A stretch of DNA of 64,000 nucleotides, taken from Haliotis asinina. Lineage: Eukaryota; Mollusca; Gastropoda; Lepetellida; Haliotidae. The position numbers were made by a program, and so were the translations under genes. Where the stretch lies: contig NC_090281.1 in the NCBI RefSeq assembly GCF_037392515.1, positions 56,646,753 to 56,710,752 of the forward strand, read 5' to 3'. Under the pieces are notes generated by a model. It was not told where the DNA came from, ran no database searches, and was given only the letters and a program-made list of their open reading frames with translations. Shown here in pieces: positions 59,665-64,000 of the stretch (position 1 is the stretch's first letter; each line of letters opens with the position of its first letter).

Positions 59665-61444
59665 ACATGCATATTTGTGACTTATTTTATAGTAGTGAAC
59701 CAACTCAAACTTGTTACAAAAATAATCTTCACCAAATGTTCATTATTTACTGATCCTTGTAGGCACACACGACCCCCACCCCCACAACAAACACATTCCT
59801 TCTGCATTTTGCATGTACTACTATCTGTCTAAACTAATTACGTAACATATGCTGCCTGCCACACAACTCTTTACAATCTAAAAATACCATGCTCAACAAG
59901 AGTCTGCAAACTCCTGACAGCGCCCCGGAAATCACTCTCCATACAGCATTTCTCTGCTACACCTGGGCTGGCAAATTATCTTCAGAATTTCACAGTCACA
60001 AACTATTTTGGTTGCATTTTATTGTTCGCAGGAATAATATTAAATGGAACGTTCCTCTGAAATGTGATGTAAATACACAACCTGCAAATTCTATATATTA
60101 CCCCTACAAAACATATGTAATATGTTGTAAGCCAAACTACAAACTAAGGCTATGTCTCTGAAAATTTTGATTTTGAAAGATACAATTAACTCCAAATATA
60201 AGTTATTCAAAAAAGTAACTCAAATGTGAGCATACCAAATGAAAATTTAGACTTGTTTTGCTTCAGGGCTTTTGCATACATAAATATTTTCTTTCAGGAA
60301 CACTGAAATAGCCTCACCAAGGCACCCCCGTGTTGTTGAATGTTATGACAGGTCTAACCATTAGTCTCTGAATAAATTTCAGCTTAATAAAATGAATAAA
60401 TCTATTTTCGAACAAAGGACTTGGTAGAAGAGAAAATAATGAAAGTGGTTCAGGGACTGTGAGACTGACTGTAGACTTAGCCTCTGAACTTACATAATTT
60501 GGGTAGTAACAAACAAACCCATTTCAGTTGAAAAGGAGCCCAAGGGAGGCCAGAGATCCTTGAACCTGAGGAAATGTAGACTTGATTCATTTAGGGCTTC
60601 AGCATTGCAGAGAGGGCTAGGCAGTAGGAAAAATAGTGTGGTTTAGGGACTGCGAGTGAGACTAGACAGACTAGTCTAATGGTCAGTTCAAGCACAACCC
60701 TAACTTTTCACTCTGCTTGCAAACATTCACCTAGATTAGATTCAGCTGTGGTACATCAAAAGTCCAAACAGCCTGAGAACAAAAGGCTTGTCATAGAATG
60801 TCATTTTGGAAACTCAGGATGTTCAGGCACAGCAGGGTCTGAGAAGTCATTACAGTCCACAAACCTAAACACTAACACCTGACGTGACGGGGAGTTTGGA
60901 AGGTATGGGGGAGTGGGGAGGGGCGCGATGGTCAAGACGCCCTAATTCCTCCAACGCCCCTTTCATATCAGCACAGTGTCTGGTTGGGCGTGAGATGGTT
61001 TGAGAATGAACAGTGCCCACATGTGTTCTGACTTGCTCCTCACTAAGTACATAGCTGTCACTTCTTCTAACTCAAACGTTTATCCTTAGCCAATATCCCC
61101 TCATTCCTTCTAATTGCGTAGTGAGTTGGAGATAGACTAGAACTACATCCCACCCTAAACTTAATGAAGACACGAATTACGTTCTGTTTGATACAGCCTA
61201 CCATCAACAAACCCCCTCGTGCTACCTCCATCTTCCTTTCAAACGCTCACCACAGCAATATATAACATAGCAGGAATATCTGCCAAGAAGCGAAAAGGTC
61301 ACGAAAATCTTGAAGCCATAAAAGTTTAGCACTTAAGTCTTTAACTCCAAGTAGACCCCATAACGAGATTGAATGTCCGCTAAGTTATAGTATCTTTATA
61401 TTCCAGCAACACACACAAAAAGGAGGTAGTTCTAATGCACTAAC

Positions 61445-61690
61445 CTGTGCTGTTTAGCTACTCCGGCAAGTTGGTATTGCGGCATCCATGTTCCCAAGCT
61501 GGTATCTGTAAACACTTTCTCTCCTCTCGCCTCCCTCTGCTCCCCCTCTCGTCTGAGATGCTGCGAGCGGAGGAATGGTGCGAGCGGTCAGCACAAGGCG
61601 TTCGTAACACGATCATGACGATGCCAGATTTTGACAGATGAAAGCAGATTACTGACGGGTGCGCAACTGACGCCACATTTTGAAAGACCA
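61445..61690 (-). promoter_or_regulatory. Candidate 5' non-coding exon and promoter of the sarcoglycan gene
   Basis: This is one of the most CpG- and G+C-rich patches in the last 10 kb. On the minus strand it ends in AGCACAG followed by GTTAGT, a usable donor at 61445. Splicing to the acceptor at 54412 would leave a 9-nt 5'UTR segment (CGTGAAGAG) before the ATG and define a 7-kb first intron. Position and strand fit, but there are upstream ATGs within the patch and no transcript evidence. Confidence 0.35.
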
Positions 61691-62002
61691 CAGTTTTACA
61701 ACAGACATTTAATTTACCAAAATTGAAAACTTAAAAGGTCCTTAATGTGTTATATGATATAGTTATTAAGTAGATGAGACATATTTCAATTCCTGATCAA
61801 AATCAGATCTGAGACTTCAAAAGTCAGCTGGGTGAAGATGATTACTCGAACTTGTCTGTCGCACAGACCTTGAACCGCATTATCTGAGATCTGAAATCAT
61901 ATTTGGATTTAACAAGGAATAAATATATTTTCAATAAAGACGCCAAATTATCTGAGTGGGTCGCCTCGTAGTATAGATGATCAATGCGTATCTTACGAAT
62001 GA

Positions 62003-62112
62003 GTGAGTTAGTGAGGCATGGTTTTACGTCGCGTTTAGCAATGTATGAGTAATATGACGGCTAGGGACAGCAGAAACTGGCTTCACACAGTGTAACCATA
62101 TGGAGAATCGAA
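62003..62112 (-). repeat. tRNA-derived SINE copy, reverse orientation
   Basis: ttttacgtcgcgtttagcaa, tatgacggc, agaaactggcttcacacagt and atcgaaactcggggttctt are the reverse complement of the family order. Confidence 0.65.
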
Positions 62113-62694
62113 ACTCGGGGTTCTTGAAAGTAGGCAACTCTTTAACGACCAGGGTCCCCCTTGGCGTCTTTCCTCCTGCAGATCTGTTGGTCTTTGCTAT
62201 TTTGGTGTTTAACTGCAACCCATTCCATGTGTTCTGTGCAGGGAGAACAAACCCTAGAATAACATTTTGTCTCTGAAATTAACATATTTAACAGGAAAAA
62301 ACGGAGTCTTAAATTCTAATCATAAAATAATGATGATATCGAGCTCAGAGATTCTCTTCATTTTCATTTAATGTTTTTTGAAACTGTCATAATGTACACT
62401 TGCGACATATTCTAGGCTTGCGTGAGCTTTCTTGGATATGTATTTGTTCCAGGGCCTGACTCTTACATCGATCGCAAACACTGTGGTCCATCGTCACAAC
62501 AGTGTGACCGCTTGATTATCCTAGATCTACAGCAAGATATTTCTGCATGTCAACACAAAACTGACGAACATGTCTGGAATCCATTGTTTTAGTTAATGCT
62601 TATGCACCTGAAGAAATCATTTGTTATGTTTATAACCCATGTATCATACTACGTTTATAAAATTATGTCTCCGCTATCTGTGTTATATAGTTTA

Positions 62695-62862
62695 TTGCGG
62701 AGCGGTGGGATAGCCTTGTGGTTAAAGCCTTCACTCGTCACGCCGATGATACAAGTTCGAGTCCCCACATGGGTACTATGTCTAAAGCCTATGGAGCTGT
62801 GTTCCCCGTCGTGATATTGCTGGAATATTGCTAAAAGCGTCGTTAACACAAACACACTCAAT
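62695..62862 (+). repeat. tRNA-derived SINE, near full length
   Basis: ggtgggatagccttgtggtt, cactcgtcacgccgatga, agttcgagtccccacatggg, cgtgatattgctggaatatt and gctaaaagcgtcgttaacac follow in order. It is the most complete copy in the window. Confidence 0.85.
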
Positions 62863-63659
62863 CTCTCTCCGGACGACATTGTTTGTGTCATTCAAAGGTA
62901 AAATGTGGTCCTGTGCATGCCTGGTCGTGTTTGATTGTTACGTAAGTTTGGAGTAACGTCACGCCAGATACCACGTCATCAAGAGCTGTTTTACGTCATG
63001 ATTGTGATTTTCTTAGTCGGTGGTCGTGATTAGTGCATTTTTGCAAGTGGGCGGTGGGAGATAAATTAGTATTGACAGGTTATACGCACGAATAGTTAAT
63101 GGGCAACTAATGTCTGTAAAATGGACAAATGAAATCCAGATTATACATTATTTTATTATTTTTCAGTACTCATGACATTTGTATTAGTTGATATCAAAGT
63201 AAAAAACCACAAAAGAAGTTACATCACACAAAACTCGGTATTCATTATTCAGATACTTTCCTCATTGATACTTTGAGACTGAGGTGAAAGACAAGTTCAC
63301 CCTTCTCGAGACGGGCTCACAGAAGGGGAAACCTCTACTGATGGAGTCTAGTGGATAAACCTATCTCCAAAAGATATTTCCCGTTTTCATATATATGAAA
63401 TGATAATGTATATCATATAGTAATAAAGGTAATTCTGTGTAGCTCTTTATTACTGTATATATACTCTGTAATGCAATGTTGTAAATATAACGCAAACTTT
63501 ATACGTATGATGTTATATTTATTACATTTATTTTCATTTTAGTCTTCAAGAGTTGAGAAGGTTTTGTCTGATATAACTTCTTTTCTCGCGATTCTCATTT
63601 TCACACTTTGATATCAAATAATACAAATGCCATGAGTATTGAAAACTAATGAAATAATT

Positions 63660-63795
63660 TATGGTCATTTTGACCTTTTTGTGTGGCCATTTTGACTTTT
63701 TGGTATTACCATAGTGACTAGGGGTTTGTGGCCATTTTGACTTTTCTGTGGCCATTTTGACTTGGAACTTTTGTGGACATTTTGACGTGTTGCCA
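63660..63795. repeat. Short tandem repeat of a ggccattttgac unit
   Basis: About five copies of tggccattttgacttt, spaced 18-40 bp apart, lie near the end of the window. Confidence 0.7.
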
Positions 63796-64000
63796 TTTGG
63801 ACTAGGACCCTAAGCCTATACATAGATTGTGGCACAGGTTATACTTCAGCAGGGCTAAAGTACGAGGGCATGGGTGATACATACAAATGCCATTCAAAGT
63901 AATTGTATAAATCAAGGTATTCAGGAACTATTCTGTGATCCTTGACAACGAACCAGTACAATATACATTTAAACATCGTTGTGTCGAAATTGAGACCTAA

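Larger units (their letters stand above)
54412..61444 (-). other. Presumed first intron of the sarcoglycan gene
   Basis: It contains two SINE-like copies, a MITE copy, the TG microsatellite and the 10-bp repeat. No coding sequence is evident. Its outer limit depends on the candidate first exon at 61.45 kb. Confidence 0.4.
61691..64000. other. Flank upstream of the sarcoglycan promoter
   Basis: Two tRNA-derived SINE copies in opposite orientations and a short tandem repeat near 63.7 kb are visible. No gene is supported. Confidence 0.5.

Noticed and set aside
1-64000. CRISPR arrays, operons, prophage or other prokaryotic systems; retroviral, LTR or Polinton-like elements
   Set aside because: The tandem repeats have no spacer structure, genes are spliced and animal-type, and I found no reverse transcriptase, capsid, envelope or polymerase B motif.

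Overview
This window is AT-rich animal nuclear DNA. It carries spliced genes with GT-AG introns, many short interspersed repeats, MITEs, minisatellites and microsatellites, and no prokaryotic operon structure. Two SINE-like families recur. One is tRNA-derived. The other has the core 'caatattccagctatatgg' followed by a 'tctgtaaataatcgagtc' block. From memory these match repeats common in abalone (Haliotis) DNA, so I infer a marine gastropod. That is an inference, not a database result.

Three protein-coding genes can be assembled exon by exon with compatible phases. (1) On the minus strand, 11784 to 4113, an F-box/leucine-rich-repeat protein of about 700 aa in five coding exons; a CpG-rich NRF1/ETS-type promoter probably lies near 13.2-13.4 kb. 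(2) On the plus strand, about 24071 to 40613, a KLHL8 orthologue (BTB-BACK-six Kelch) with a tiny candidate first coding exon, a 9.3-kb first intron and two alternative last coding exons. (3) On the minus strand, 54402 to 49051, a delta/gamma-type sarcoglycan of 283 aa in six coding exons, with a candidate non-coding first exon and promoter near 61.4-61.7 kb. Genes 2 and 3 converge on 42.7-46.9 kb. Genes 1 and 2 are both predicted to act in ubiquitin ligases (SCF and CUL3 type). Gene 3 belongs to the dystrophin-glycoprotein complex. I see no evidence that the three act together.

The 13.5-23.7 kb interval is repeat-dense. It holds a long-TIR inverted-repeat element, an 847-bp near-perfect palindrome, a hAT-type MITE with a perfect 8-bp duplication, an AT-rich minisatellite and a broken Tc1-like transposon with clear TIRs. 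The KLHL8 introns contain a 14-bp minisatellite and a 44-47-bp minisatellite that appears to have grown from the end of a Kelch exon.

The observations most worth following are the KLHL8 alternative terminal exons, the exon-seeded minisatellite, the palindrome, and two coding-like patches on the minus strand (26.7-27.1 kb and 18.4-18.7 kb). I found no new multi-gene system, and no retroviral, LTR or Polinton-like element that I could support.
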